Both the position numbers and the translations under genes were made by a program. DNA of 64,000 bases from UMGS1225 sp034086705 (lineage in GTDB: Bacteria > Bacillota > Clostridia > Oscillospirales > CAG-272): contig JAXDZV010000032.1 in the NCBI GenBank assembly GCA_034086705.1, forward strand, positions 3,223 through 67,222. The letters are read 5' to 3'. The notes under the pieces were generated by a model. The model was not told the origin of the DNA and did no database searches. It saw nothing but the letters and a program-made list of their open reading frames with translations. Shown in pieces: positions 7,759 through 16,824 of the stretch (its first letter is position 1; every line of letters begins with the position of its first letter).

Positions 7759-8707
7759 ACAAACTGCGAAGCAGCTGCGCAGTGCAGGCGCAAACTGTTT
7801 GTGCCTGTGCACATCCGTGCATTTTGATCACCGGCTTTACCGTGCCTAAAAATGCAGCGCCCCCCCGCAAATTCAATTCATACAGTTCTGCCAGGCGCGC
7901 AAGAGTTTTTGCTTGGGCCGTCTGTGGGATTGGCAACATACGCACAGCCTCCATCGCGGCCAGGCCCGCCGCCTCATGTGCCTTCAGCAAAAGATTACCT
8001 GCATAGCCGTCACATACAATAACGTCTGCCACGCCGCTGCACAAATCGCATCCTTCCACACAACCGATAAACCGGCCGCCCCGCGGGAACTCCAGAGCTT
8101 CCAAAGCTGCATATGCCTGCCGTACGCTTTGTGTTCCCTTGGTGCTCTCTCTCCCTACAGAAAGCACCCCAACGCGAATCTCTGTCCGATGCGGCATCAG
8201 CCGAGCGGCATACGCTGCACCCAGCAGTGCAAATTGCTCGTATTCCCGCGTGCCGGGTGCCAAATTTGCACCGCAATCCAGCAAAATGACTCGATCTCCC
8301 TGCACCGTCGGTATAGCACTTGCAAGTGCGGGCGTTCGCAATGGCGGAACCAGCCCCAAGCGGAAAATTGAACCAACCAGCAACGCACCGGTATTACCCG
8401 CACTGAGCAGCCCTACCGCCTCCTGCCGCGTGCGCAAGGCATCCAGTGCCAACGCCATGGAAGTATCGCCAGCCTCATGCAAAATTGAGTCAGGTGCGTC
8501 GCCGGGGGCAATCTGCCGCTCTGCAGGCAAAAGCTCTACTCGGTTTGCATCCAAAAGGCCGCTTTGTAACGCCTGCTGCACTGCTTCTCCCTGCCCAACC
8601 AGTAAAAAAGAGAGATCTGCCTCTGCCTGCAGCGCCATCGACGCACCTTGCACCAGTTCCCATGCGCCGTTGTCTGCGCCGCCTAAATCCAGAACAATTT
8701 GTCTCAT
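7757..8707 (-). CDS. plsX: Phosphate acyltransferase PlsX
   Basis: PlsX interconverts acyl-ACP and acyl-phosphate, the donor for PlsY and the product side of the fatty acid kinase FakA. Family signatures are VGLLSAGNTGALLVG, ILLDCGANLAPGTREY, VIVCDGYAGNLLLK and FLGTVKPVIKMHG. The start MRQIVLDLGG aligns with the usual MRIAVDAMGG; ATG 8707 has GGAGGCG upstream, so the longer in-frame start at 8740 was rejected. The 316 residues fit. It is the last gene of fakB-fakB-fakA-plsX; plsX next to the Fak genes suggests recycling of free fatty acids into phospholipid. Confidence 0.93.
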   Translation of the reverse strand: MRQIVLDLGGADNGAWELVQGASMALQAEADLSFLLVGQGEAVQQALQSGLLDANRVELLPAERQIAPGDAPDSILHEAGDTSMALALDALRTRQEAVGLLSAGNTGALLVGSIFRLGLVPPLRTPALASAIPTVQGDRVILLDCGANLAPGTREYEQFALLGAAYAARLMPHRTEIRVGVLSVGRESTKGTQSVRQAYAALEALEFPRGGRFIGCVEGCDLCSGVADVIVCDGYAGNLLLKAHEAAGLAAMEAVRMLPIPQTAQAKTLARLAELYELNLRGGAAFLGTVKPVIKMHGCAQAQTVCACTAQLLRSL

Positions 8708-8805
8708 TTTCGCCTCCGTTTCTGCTGCATCACCACACACCGTATCACCGCTTCCGCCACGCCGTGGGGGTGCAGTTGACTTTTGTCACAATTCTCGCTG
8801 TAGCA

Positions 8806-10470
8806 TTATTCAATAGCAAACAGATAGCGATATACCGGCTGCCCGCCGTATAAAAACCCAATTTCCGCCTCGGCAAAGTAGGTGCGCAAAACCTGCTCCA
8901 CTTCTTTTCGCTCCTGCACTGACACATCATCGCCATAAAATACCGTGATAACATCTACAGGCAACGCCGGATCCAACGCCTGCACCAACGCCTGTATAGT
9001 TTCCAGGGGCGTATCCTGCGCGCATAGCACTTTTTTCTCGCACAGTCCCATATACGCACCTTTGCGAATAATAACACCGTCCAGCCGCGCATCCCGTACC
9101 GCCTGCGCCACAGCAGCGCTACAGACGCCAAGCATCCCCTTTTCCATTTCAGCATAAAACTGCTCGCTGTCTGTCACAGAGGGATCCATCAGAGAAAGTG
9201 CAGCAAAGCCTTGTGCCATCGAGCGGGTCGGCAACACACGCACCTGTGCTCCCTGCCACAGCTGTGCCGCTTGCTGCGCCGCAAGAATCGTGTTCGAATC
9301 GTTGGGCAAAACAACCAGCTGCTCGGCATCTGTCAGAGCAAAGGCTTGCAGAAATTCATCCGTACTTGGATTCTCCGTCTGACCGCCGCGTACCAATGCC
9401 GCTGCGCCCATGCGCAAAAACAACTCTGCCATGCCATCCCCCTGCACAGCAGCTACCACCGCAAAGCGCTGCCGCTCGCGTTCCGCAGGCGTCACCGCAG
9501 AGGCTGCAAGCGCACGGGGATGCGACGCACTGTGTTGCAAGGTCATGTTTTCTATTTTCACCGATAAAAACTCACCCCGCGCATGTGCCCATGCCAATAC
9601 CTTTTCCGGAGAGAAGGTATGAATATGTATCTTCACCAGCACCCCCTCGCGAACGGCAACCAAAGAATCTCCAAGGGCGCTCAGCTCCTTTTTTGCCTCT
9701 TCCATAGAGAAAGCATCCAAATCTACGCACCGCGGCATCAGCTGTAAGATACATTCGGTACAGTAGCCATACTGCATCTGTGCGTCATTCTCCAACAGCA
9801 GGTTAACCGTGGCACCATCGGCCGTAAACGGTTCGCTGCGGCGTGGTTCCTGTCCGAGCAGAGCAGCCTGCATCCCCTCAAAAATACGCACAACCCCTGC
9901 ACCACCGCTGTCTACCACACCGGCCTGCCGCAAAACCTCCAACTTTTCCGGTGTGCGTGCCAGCGACTCCCGCAATACCGGTAAAAGAGCTGCAAACAGC
10001 GTTTCAAAATCCGCGAACGCACCGGCGGCCGACAAAAATTCTGATCCTTCGCGCAACAGTGTCAGCATCGTTCCCTCTACCGGCTGGAATACCGCGCGGT
10101 AACTTTTTTCCCGGCCAGCGTCAAAGGCTTTGCAAAAATCGGCAGGCGTCATGTCGGAAAGTTCTGCCGCCCCATCTGCAAGACCTCGAATAAACTGCGA
10201 GAGTATCACCCCGGAATTTCCTCGCGCGCCAAGTAACGCGCCGCGTGCAAATGCACCCAGATATACGCCGACCGACTCCGTTTGCACGGCTTGTGCCGCC
10301 TGCACGGCGCCTTCCATCGTTTTTGACATATTTTTCCCGGTATCTCCATCCGGGATGGGGAATACATTGAGCGCATCAATTGCCTGCATATCGTTTTGCA
10401 GGCATGCCCAGCCGCCCCGCAGCAGTGTATGCAGACGCACGCTGTCCAAAACCTGCGTTCTTATCGCCAT
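8806..10470 (-). CDS. fakA: DAK2-domain fatty acid kinase subunit FakA (YloV family)
   Basis: FakA phosphorylates fatty acids presented by FakB. The N-terminal DAK2 (DhaL-like) domain reads ALNVFPIPDGDTGKNMSKT, with the Mg/ATP-binding aspartates of DGDTG, and then GARGNSGVILSQ. The middle includes VDSGGAGV and a GYCTECIL block. The C-terminal DegV-like half ends in VDVITVFYGDDVSV and a parvulin-sized tail. The 554 residues match YloV/FakA. It starts 3 bp after the upstream DegV gene stops, so translation may be coupled. Two adjacent FakB paralogues support the role. Confidence 0.92.
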   Translation of the reverse strand: MAIRTQVLDSVRLHTLLRGGWACLQNDMQAIDALNVFPIPDGDTGKNMSKTMEGAVQAAQAVQTESVGVYLGAFARGALLGARGNSGVILSQFIRGLADGAAELSDMTPADFCKAFDAGREKSYRAVFQPVEGTMLTLLREGSEFLSAAGAFADFETLFAALLPVLRESLARTPEKLEVLRQAGVVDSGGAGVVRIFEGMQAALLGQEPRRSEPFTADGATVNLLLENDAQMQYGYCTECILQLMPRCVDLDAFSMEEAKKELSALGDSLVAVREGVLVKIHIHTFSPEKVLAWAHARGEFLSVKIENMTLQHSASHPRALAASAVTPAERERQRFAVVAAVQGDGMAELFLRMGAAALVRGGQTENPSTDEFLQAFALTDAEQLVVLPNDSNTILAAQQAAQLWQGAQVRVLPTRSMAQGFAALSLMDPSVTDSEQFYAEMEKGMLGVCSAAVAQAVRDARLDGVIIRKGAYMGLCEKKVLCAQDTPLETIQALVQALDPALPVDVITVFYGDDVSVQERKEVEQVLRTYFAEAEIGFLYGGQPVYRYLFAIE

Positions 10471-10473
10471 GGA

Positions 10474-11364
10474 TCAGTTTCCTCCCTCGAGCTGCACCTC
10501 TTTGCCAAAGCAAAACGCAATGATTGTACCGGGCCCAACCGAGGCCCCAACAATCGGTGCAATGGTATTGATATAGACGTCCTTAAAGGGAACCGTATCA
10601 GTGATCTGCTGTGCCAACGCCTGCGCCTGTGCCTGCGCATCGGCATGCGAAACAAACAGCGTTTGCTGCTGCGGCTGCTCCACCGCCTGTGCAATCTGCG
10701 CCGCAATTTCCGCACGTGCATTCGCCGCTCCCTTGACTTTTTTAATAGCAACATTGCGGCCCAGCCGATCGGAAATCAAAATCGGCTTAACGCCGAAGAT
10801 ATTGCCGAAAAAAGCGGACGAGGCGGTTACTCTGCCGGAACGCCGCAGATACTCTAAATCTTCCACCGTGCCGCACTGATTCATTTGTAAGCAATGCTGT
10901 TGCACAGTCTGTGCCACCGCAGCGGCATCTGTCCCCGCATCACGCAATGCCGCCGCCCATAGGCAAAGCGCTCCCTGCCCAAGGGAGCTAATCAATGTAT
11001 CGACACAATAAATCTGTCCTTGCGGGTATTCTTCCCGCAAGCTCTGCGCAACCATCCGCGCCGTATTGACCGAACCGGACAGTGCACTCGAACACCCCAA
11101 ATATACTACATCCTGACCCTGCGCCAAGTAAGCGCGAAACGTTTGTGAAAACAGCGCTGCAGATACCTGCGTGGTAGTGATTCGTTTCCCCGCGCGCATA
11201 TAATCATAAAACTGCTGCGGCGTATGCGCCTGCCAATCCAGGCGCGCCGGATATTCCGTACCGTCCACGGTATACCCCATGGTCACATAGGAAATCTGCC
11301 GCTGCTGCAGCGTTTCCATGCGCAAATCACATGTTGAATCCGTCAAAATGACAAACGGTCTCAT
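10474..11364 (-). CDS. fakB: DegV family fatty-acid-binding protein (FakB paralogue 2)
   Basis: FakB proteins hold a single fatty acid and hand it to FakA. The 296-residue protein begins MRPFVILTDSTCDLRME, the DegV DSxxD motif that contacts the carboxylate, and has TTTQVSAALF, VVYLGCSSALSGSVNTARM and CVDTLISSLGQGAL. The start at 11364 is chosen for its CGGAGGAAG site. It is the middle gene of fakB-fakB-fakA. FakB paralogues usually differ in preference for saturated or unsaturated acids; which this one binds cannot be read from sequence. Confidence 0.9.
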   Translation of the reverse strand: MRPFVILTDSTCDLRMETLQQRQISYVTMGYTVDGTEYPARLDWQAHTPQQFYDYMRAGKRITTTQVSAALFSQTFRAYLAQGQDVVYLGCSSALSGSVNTARMVAQSLREEYPQGQIYCVDTLISSLGQGALCLWAAALRDAGTDAAAVAQTVQQHCLQMNQCGTVEDLEYLRRSGRVTASSAFFGNIFGVKPILISDRLGRNVAIKKVKGAANARAEIAAQIAQAVEQPQQQTLFVSHADAQAQAQALAQQITDTVPFKDVYINTIAPIVGASVGPGTIIAFCFGKEVQLEGGN

Positions 11365-11404
11365 CTTCTTCCTCCGTTCGTGCACCGAGCCTTGGTGCTG
11401 TCTT

Positions 11405-12340
11405 TTATTTTCCGCTCAAAATCTGCGTTAGAATTTCCTTTTCTCGTACGGCCCTCTGTGAAGTCGGCATACCGAAATAGAAAGCTGCACAAAGCCCCGG
11501 TCCGATAGATGCGCCGCAGGCCTTTCCCAAATTGACAAACAGAATCTCCCGCGGATGAATTTGCGCACGGATTCGCTCCGCATAAGCCTGCGCAAGCGAT
11601 TCGCGTGCAGAATGCGTGATAACAATGGTCTGCTCTGCCGGGTCTTCAATGGTTTGTGCAATATAGGCAACCGCCGAATCCAGCATGGCGCGCTTGCCCT
11701 TGCACTTTCCCATCACTTCAACCATACCGCGCTCATTGAAATCCGCCATCAGTTTTAGCCCCAGCATGGACCCGAAAAATGCCTTTGCGTTGGAAACACG
11801 GCCGGTTTTAACCAAGAAAAACAAATCGTCCATCGATCCGGATTGGTGCAGTCGATGCCGGCTTTGCTCCAAATCCGCCACTACCTGCTCCGCAGATGCT
11901 CCCGCGCGCTGCAACGCGGATGCCCGCAGCAACAGCGCTGCAATACCGCCGGAATAACACAGAGAATCCACACAGTAAATCTTGCTACCCGGATATTTTT
12001 CCATTACCTCTCTTGCAACCTGTACGGTAACGGCATAGGTAGCACTTAAACCGCTCGAAAGTGACAAACTGATTACATCAACACCGGCAGCGGCATACTT
12101 TTCAAATACTCTGTGTACTTCTCCCACAGTCGGCGTAGAAGTTTTCTGCAGCACTTTGCTGCTGCCCATTTTCGCAAAGAAGGCTTTAATGGCCTCCTGC
12201 GGCTCATCCAAGTCAATCAAAGTCTCCTCGCCGCTTTGATCGTATATAATCCCATGCAGATATTCGGGAATGCCAAGGCTCTCTCGCTGTGCACGTGTCA
12301 AATCGCAAGCGGTATCCGGAATCAATACGTACTCTCGCAT
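11405..12340 (-). CDS. fakB: DegV family fatty-acid-binding protein (FakB paralogue 1)
   Basis: A second DegV protein of 311 residues: MREYVLIPDTACDLTRAQ at the N-terminus, KTSTPTVGEVHRVFEKY, VISLSLSSGLSATYA and YCVDSLCYSGGIAALL. It is clearly diverged from its neighbour, consistent with different acyl-chain preference. It is the first gene of the fak operon, with a promoter 86 bases upstream, and is divergent from the lipid cluster at 12577. Confidence 0.9.
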   Translation of the reverse strand: MREYVLIPDTACDLTRAQRESLGIPEYLHGIIYDQSGEETLIDLDEPQEAIKAFFAKMGSSKVLQKTSTPTVGEVHRVFEKYAAAGVDVISLSLSSGLSATYAVTVQVAREVMEKYPGSKIYCVDSLCYSGGIAALLLRASALQRAGASAEQVVADLEQSRHRLHQSGSMDDLFFLVKTGRVSNAKAFFGSMLGLKLMADFNERGMVEVMGKCKGKRAMLDSAVAYIAQTIEDPAEQTIVITHSARESLAQAYAERIRAQIHPREILFVNLGKACGASIGPGLCAAFYFGMPTSQRAVREKEILTQILSGK

Positions 12341-12425
12341 CGCTTATTTCTCCCCATCCTTTTTCTCTCAGATGCGTTCTGTGCACACCGAATCCGGGGG
12401 CATGCAAGCAACGCTTTGTTTCTTC

Positions 12426-12454
12426 AGTATAGCACAAGATACGAACGCTTTCAA
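12426..12454 (-). promoter_or_regulatory. Promoter of fakB-fakB-fakA-plsX
   Basis: Minus strand TTGAAA (12449-12454) and TATACT (12426-12431) with 17-bp spacing. It stands back to back with the plus-strand promoter at 12494-12522; the 39 bp between them is AT-rich and could hold a shared operator. Confidence 0.7.
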
Positions 12455-12493
12455 CAAATTTGTGTCAAAAAAATGTTGCATTTGCGAAAAAAG

Positions 12494-12522
12494 GTGGAAA
12501 TTTTGAAACAATCTGTTATAAT
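12494..12522 (+). promoter_or_regulatory. Extended -10 promoter of the acyltransferase/LRAT lipid cluster
   Basis: A perfect TATAAT (12517-12522) carries the TGn extension at 12514-12516. A weak -35 (TGGAAA, 12494-12499) sits 17 bp upstream. It drives the gene starting at 12577. Confidence 0.72.
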
Positions 12523-12576
12523 AATAAGAAACAGGTGTGTTTTGCACACCGATTTTATGGAATCATGAGGACTGCT

Positions 12577-13548
12577 ATGCTGGTATGTTGGATTGTTTTT
12601 GGTATTGCCGTTTTGCTACTCAGCGGCATCGCCGTAATGCTTTGGAAAACGGTTCCCATCGCCAAAAAAGTTTATTTTTCTCAGCTTGTACGCGAAACGC
12701 CGGAAAAATGGGGGCGCGTCTGTTCTGCACCCGATAACCCCGAGCAGCTTGCTATGTGGAATGCCGGCTGTGCCTGGGCAGAAGAAAACCGCACACATAT
12801 GCGCCCCGTCCACATTCAAAACGGGCAGCTTCGCCTCGCGGGCGAATACTACGATTTCGGAGCGGAGCGCTGTGTTATCATTCTGCCCGGTCGCTGTGAA
12901 AGCTTATGTTACTCCTATTACTTTGCGCCACCTTACGTCAAAGCCGGCTGCAATGTTCTTGTCATTGATACACGCGCACACGGGCAAAGCGATGGGATGT
13001 ATAATACTCTGGGGCGCTTGGAAAGTGAAGATCTGCTGCTATGGATGGACTTTGCGCAGCAAACGCTCGGCAATCGCCAAATTTGCCTGCACGCCGTTTG
13101 CGTCGGCTCCAACACCGCGCTGCTTGCAGCCATTAGCTCGCGTCGCCCGGAGGCGCTTTTTGCAATAATATGCGAAGGTTGCTATGTCTCTTTCCGCGAA
13201 ACCTTCCGCAGACACATGCTCTATATTCATAAGCCGACCTTTCCCGTTTTGGACCTATGTATGTGGATGATCCGTCACTACGCAGGCACAAATGTGCGGC
13301 GAATTGCACCAATACGCTTAGTGCGGCGCCTGCAACTTCCGATCTTATATCTGTTCGGCAAGCAGGATGCGTTCTCTGTGCCGTCTATGAGCCGTCGGCT
13401 TTTCCAGGCAACCAAAACACCCCACAAACAGATTGTTTGGTTTGCAAAAGGTACTCATTCCCACTTACGGCTTGCCAACACCGCACAATATGACCAGAGC
13501 GTTCTTGCATTTTTACAGGCGCAAACACGCAGCAAGGAGGTATCATGA
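12577..13548 (+). CDS. Membrane-anchored alpha/beta hydrolase with Cys in the nucleophile position
   Basis: The protein has one N-terminal transmembrane helix (LVCWIVFGIAVLLLSGIAVM) and an alpha/beta hydrolase domain: VIILPGRCESLCYSYYF, VIDTRAHGQSDG, then LHAVCVGSNTALL where the elbow nucleophile is Cys175 rather than Ser, an Asp in YLFGKQDAFSV and a His in AKGTHSHLRL. A Cys-Asp-His triad is known in dienelactone hydrolases. I chose ATG 12577 because GAGGA lies 6 bases before it; ATG 12565 is possible. It overlaps the next gene by 4 bp and opens the lipid cluster. A thioesterase, acylesterase or acyltransferase role is inference. Confidence 0.82.
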   Translation: MLVCWIVFGIAVLLLSGIAVMLWKTVPIAKKVYFSQLVRETPEKWGRVCSAPDNPEQLAMWNAGCAWAEENRTHMRPVHIQNGQLRLAGEYYDFGAERCVIILPGRCESLCYSYYFAPPYVKAGCNVLVIDTRAHGQSDGMYNTLGRLESEDLLLWMDFAQQTLGNRQICLHAVCVGSNTALLAAISSRRPEALFAIICEGCYVSFRETFRRHMLYIHKPTFPVLDLCMWMIRHYAGTNVRRIAPIRLVRRLQLPILYLFGKQDAFSVPSMSRRLFQATKTPHKQIVWFAKGTHSHLRLANTAQYDQSVLAFLQAQTRSKEVS

Positions 13549-15506
13549 ACAAAAGGGAATCCATCCGGGCGCTGATCCGGCATAAAATGCACACGCTGGA
13601 ACAAGCGCAACCAACTATGGCAGCTGTTTATGCCGGTATGTTCGATCGCCCGCAAGCCATTGCCTGTGAAACAAACGACGGCTGCAATATCACGCAACTT
13701 TCCTATGCTGAAATGGACCGCCGCATTACAGCGTTTGCCGCAGCACTGCGGCAGAAAATCGGTGCGCTGCACACGTATATAGCCATTGCAATGGAAAACG
13801 GACCGGATTTCATCACTGCATTTTGGGGCGTGTTGCGCAGTGGCAATAAGCCTTATCTTGTCAACTTGCGCCAACCGTTCTCGATGCAGACACAGGCATT
13901 GGCACAGCTGGAAGTACAGTATATCCTTGCCACGGCTCCCGGAAAGCTCCCCGGCGAGTATCTCCTTTTTGCAGACTTGTCTGACACAAACACCGCTTCT
14001 TATGCCGCCGAATCCGGCACTTTTATACAGCAAGACTCCGCTGCGTTTGAAAATGAGTTTGCACTTTCCTCTTCGGGTACCGGCGGTGCACCCGCCGTTT
14101 GTATTTACGACGGTGCGTGTGTGCTTGCCCAGCTGCGTGATGCCCGTAAGATCCTACAAAAAAACCACCGCATGCAGCAGCATGCAAACGGCGCGCTGAA
14201 GCAGCTGGCTTTTTTACCCTTTTATCACGTTTTCGGCTTGTTCGCCGTCTATTTTTGGTTTTCCTATTTCAGCCGTACCATCGTATTTGTGCGAGATCTG
14301 TCGCCCGCCGTATTATGCGGCACAGCGCAGTTGCACGGCGTCAGCCACATTTTTGCCGTTCCGCTGCTCTGGCATGAAACAGAACGCCTCTTTTTACGGC
14401 AGCTGCACCAAATGCCGCCTGCGCAGCAAAAAAATTTCTGGCGTATACATTCCTTTTCCTTATGGTTGCAGCAGCTATTTCCATACGCCGGCGCCACCGT
14501 GGCGCGTATGCTCTTTCGCAGCGTAAACAACCGCCTGTTCGGAAATACCGTTCGCTTTTGTATCAGCGGAGGTAGCTATATCCGTCCCTCCGCATTGCGT
14601 CTGTTCAATGGGCTTGGCTATCCTCTGCACAACGGCTATGGGCTCACAGAGGCGGGGATCACCTCCGTCGAACTTACTGCCCGCCCCAAACGACGCCTGT
14701 GCGGGGCAGTGGGAATGCCGTTTGCCTCCGTGCACTACAGCATTGCCAAAGATGGCACTCTCACCGTACAGGGTGATGCTGTTTGCAGAGAAATTCTGCA
14801 TGACGGGATGCGTATGCAGACAAACAAAAGCATTCAAACCGGCGATATAGCTTACTTTGACGGCAAAGGATATTTTATTCGCGGCAGACAGTGCGACACC
14901 GTTATAACAGAAAGCGGAGAGAATATCAGTCCGGATGCGATAGAACCGCTGTTTGCTCTGCCGGATGCCTGCGCGCTGTGCCTGCTGGGACTCGGAGAAG
15001 ACTCCGCGGAGCAGCTGACGTTGGTTGTACAAATCAGCCCGTATCTTCCGCCCACACGTCTGGAAGCGCTGCGGCAAACGATTCTGCAAATCAATCATGC
15101 ATTGCCGCTGCCGCAACAAGCACGCGCGCTTTTTTACACAACCGATCCGCTGTTGCCGCCGCAAGCTATCAAAGTGAACCGTCGTGCACTGCGCCAAGGC
15201 ATTCAGCAGGGTACTATCCGTCTGACCCCCTTCACGGCGCCATCCGTCCCCCCCACAGATACCTTTGATCCGGATAGCCCGCTTGCATGCCGTGTGCGAC
15301 AAATCCTGGCACAAGCTCTGGAAATCGAGGAAACGAAAATCACACCGGATGCGCAGCTATTCACGGATTTAGGCGCTTCTTCCCTGCAATATTTTGCAGC
15401 CGTCAGCGCTCTTTCGGAGGCGTTTTCCCTGCAGAGTTTTGACCAAACGGAGCAATATTGCTATACGCTTCGTCAACTATGCGATTATCTTGCAAAGCAT
15501 CTGTAA
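13545..15506 (+). CDS. AMP-dependent acyl synthetase fused to an acyl carrier domain
   Basis: This 653-residue protein is an ANL-family ligase (residues 1 to about 540) followed by a carrier domain (about 570-653). Ligase motifs are FALSSSGTGGAPAV (P-loop, lacking the usual Lys), HNGYGLTEAG, IQTGDIAYFDGKGYFIRGR, ISPDAIE and the C-terminal PPQAIKVNRR with the catalytic Lys. The carrier motif is FTDLGASSLQYF, whose second Ser is the probable phosphopantetheine site. It probably adenylates a carboxylic acid, likely a fatty acid, and loads it on its own carrier. It overlaps the hydrolase upstream by 4 bp and is 11 bp before a PlsC gene. Substrate is inferred from context. Confidence 0.88.
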   Translation: MNKRESIRALIRHKMHTLEQAQPTMAAVYAGMFDRPQAIACETNDGCNITQLSYAEMDRRITAFAAALRQKIGALHTYIAIAMENGPDFITAFWGVLRSGNKPYLVNLRQPFSMQTQALAQLEVQYILATAPGKLPGEYLLFADLSDTNTASYAAESGTFIQQDSAAFENEFALSSSGTGGAPAVCIYDGACVLAQLRDARKILQKNHRMQQHANGALKQLAFLPFYHVFGLFAVYFWFSYFSRTIVFVRDLSPAVLCGTAQLHGVSHIFAVPLLWHETERLFLRQLHQMPPAQQKNFWRIHSFSLWLQQLFPYAGATVARMLFRSVNNRLFGNTVRFCISGGSYIRPSALRLFNGLGYPLHNGYGLTEAGITSVELTARPKRRLCGAVGMPFASVHYSIAKDGTLTVQGDAVCREILHDGMRMQTNKSIQTGDIAYFDGKGYFIRGRQCDTVITESGENISPDAIEPLFALPDACALCLLGLGEDSAEQLTLVVQISPYLPPTRLEALRQTILQINHALPLPQQARALFYTTDPLLPPQAIKVNRRALRQGIQQGTIRLTPFTAPSVPPTDTFDPDSPLACRVRQILAQALEIEETKITPDAQLFTDLGASSLQYFAAVSALSEAFSLQSFDQTEQYCYTLRQLCDYLAKHL

Positions 15507-15517
15507 GGAGATTGATC

Positions 15518-16177
15518 ATGAAGCCTCTGAAACGTCCGCTGCAGCGGGTGAACTATCCGGTGCTGCTCTTTACAAAAATTACGGGCGCGTTGCCAAGCTG
15601 GCTGTTTTTTCGTCCGCGTATTTACCGTGTGCCAGATGCGCCGCGCGGCAAGCTGCCCGGCGGCACACTGCTTGTGTCCAATCATACCTCTTTGCTGGAT
15701 TTTGTTTTATATCTACTCATTTTCCCTTGGAATACCCTTCGATTTCTCATTGCGGAGGTGCTTTTTTCGAAAAGCACCGTGCTCAGCCGGCTGCTGTATG
15801 CCCTGGGGGGCATTTTTGTGGATCGCACCTCGCATGATTTTTCCTTTGTGGCAGATGCCGTACGCGTGCTGCAAAGCGGCGGCATCGTAGGGGTATTTCC
15901 GCAAGGGCGCCTGCCAATCGGAGATACGCCCTTTCCCTTTCTGCCAAGCGCCGTCTATATTGCGCTTCGCTCCAATGCCACAATTGTGCCGGTTTATACC
16001 GCAGGCGGATATGGCCGCAGACGCGCTCGCGTTGTTATCGGCGCGCCTTTTTCGCTGCGCTCGCTGCGCAGCGGCAGCGATGAACCAGATCAGGCAGAAT
16101 TGGCTGCACTGAATGCGATGCTGCAAGCACGCGTTATGGAACTTGCGCAAACGCTGCCGCAGGAGAAAAAGCAATGA
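15518..16177 (+). CDS. PlsC-type 1-acyl-glycerol-3-phosphate acyltransferase-like protein (first copy)
   Basis: A 219-residue acyltransferase with the NHTSLLDF form of the HX4D catalytic motif, a hydrophobic stretch after it, IFVDRTSHDF, and the acceptor-binding block GVFPQGRLPIG, where Gln replaces the Glu of FPEGTRS. The start at 15518 follows AGGAG at the right distance. It overlaps the next gene by 4 bp. Members acylate lysophosphatidate or other lysolipids from acyl-ACP or acyl-CoA. The neighbouring ligase-carrier fusion and free carrier suggest a carrier-bound donor. Confidence 0.87.
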   Translation: MKPLKRPLQRVNYPVLLFTKITGALPSWLFFRPRIYRVPDAPRGKLPGGTLLVSNHTSLLDFVLYLLIFPWNTLRFLIAEVLFSKSTVLSRLLYALGGIFVDRTSHDFSFVADAVRVLQSGGIVGVFPQGRLPIGDTPFPFLPSAVYIALRSNATIVPVYTAGGYGRRRARVVIGAPFSLRSLRSGSDEPDQAELAALNAMLQARVMELAQTLPQEKKQ

Positions 16178-16824
16178 AGACGTTGTTTTTGTTTTTTATG
16201 GATCTGGGCAGGCTGCTCTGTGCGCCGCTTTTACTTGTATTTCGCGTCCGTCGCATGCATTTGGACGGCTCCCCGGCACACACGCTCCCAAAAGGCGGCG
16301 CAGTCTTGGTGTGTAACCACGTCGGCTTTTCCGACCCAATGGTGCTCGGTTGCGCCTTTGCTCCGCGCCGTGTCTTTTTTCTGGCCGCTGAAGCGGTGAT
16401 GCAGCCGGGCTTGCGCGGTTTTTTGCTGCGGCATGCCGGCTGTATCCGGATTGACCGCAACGCATGCGATATTGAGGCGATTCGTTCCTGCGTTCAAGTG
16501 TTGCAAGCAGGTAAACTATTGTGTATTTTTCCGCAAGGACATCTGCAGCATAGCGGCGCACTCGATCAAATCAAGCAAGGCGCCGCCATGATCGCACAGC
16601 AGGCACAGGTGCCCCTGATTCCCTTATATACCGATAAGCCCCCGTCACCGTTTCGCCGTCGGGTACTGATTGTTGGTCAAGCGATTCATCCGCAAGACTA
16701 CTGTTTTGGAAAATTCCCTCTCCCTGCGGAGCTGCGTACACTTGCAGACACCACACGCACGGGTATGTTGCGCTGCAAACAAGCATATTCCGCATACGCA
16801 TATCAAAAAGGAGGCCATTCATGA
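16174..16824 (+). CDS. PlsC-type acyltransferase-like protein (second copy)
   Basis: A second, diverged acyltransferase of 216 residues: VCNHVGFSDPMVLG is the HX4D motif, AGCIRIDRNACD follows, and LCIFPQGHLQHSG is the acceptor block, again with Gln in place of Glu. The N-terminus LFLFFMDLGRLLCAPLLLVF is a probable membrane helix. Two adjacent acyltransferases suggest two acylations, for example at sn-1 and sn-2, or two different acceptors. It overlaps both neighbours by 4 bp, so the cluster is translationally coupled. Confidence 0.87.
   Translation: MKTLFLFFMDLGRLLCAPLLLVFRVRRMHLDGSPAHTLPKGGAVLVCNHVGFSDPMVLGCAFAPRRVFFLAAEAVMQPGLRGFLLRHAGCIRIDRNACDIEAIRSCVQVLQAGKLLCIFPQGHLQHSGALDQIKQGAAMIAQQAQVPLIPLYTDKPPSPFRRRVLIVGQAIHPQDYCFGKFPLPAELRTLADTTRTGMLRCKQAYSAYAYQKGGHS

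Noticed and set aside
12449..12475. FabT/FapR-like operator in the divergent lipid promoter
   Set aside because: The half-sites are off by one base from the expected spacing and the region is AT-rich enough to give such matches by chance, so it is not listed as a feature.
14475..15314. 279-residue minus-strand frame
   Set aside because: It is the antisense of the AMP-ligase-carrier gene, which has clear motifs on the plus strand.
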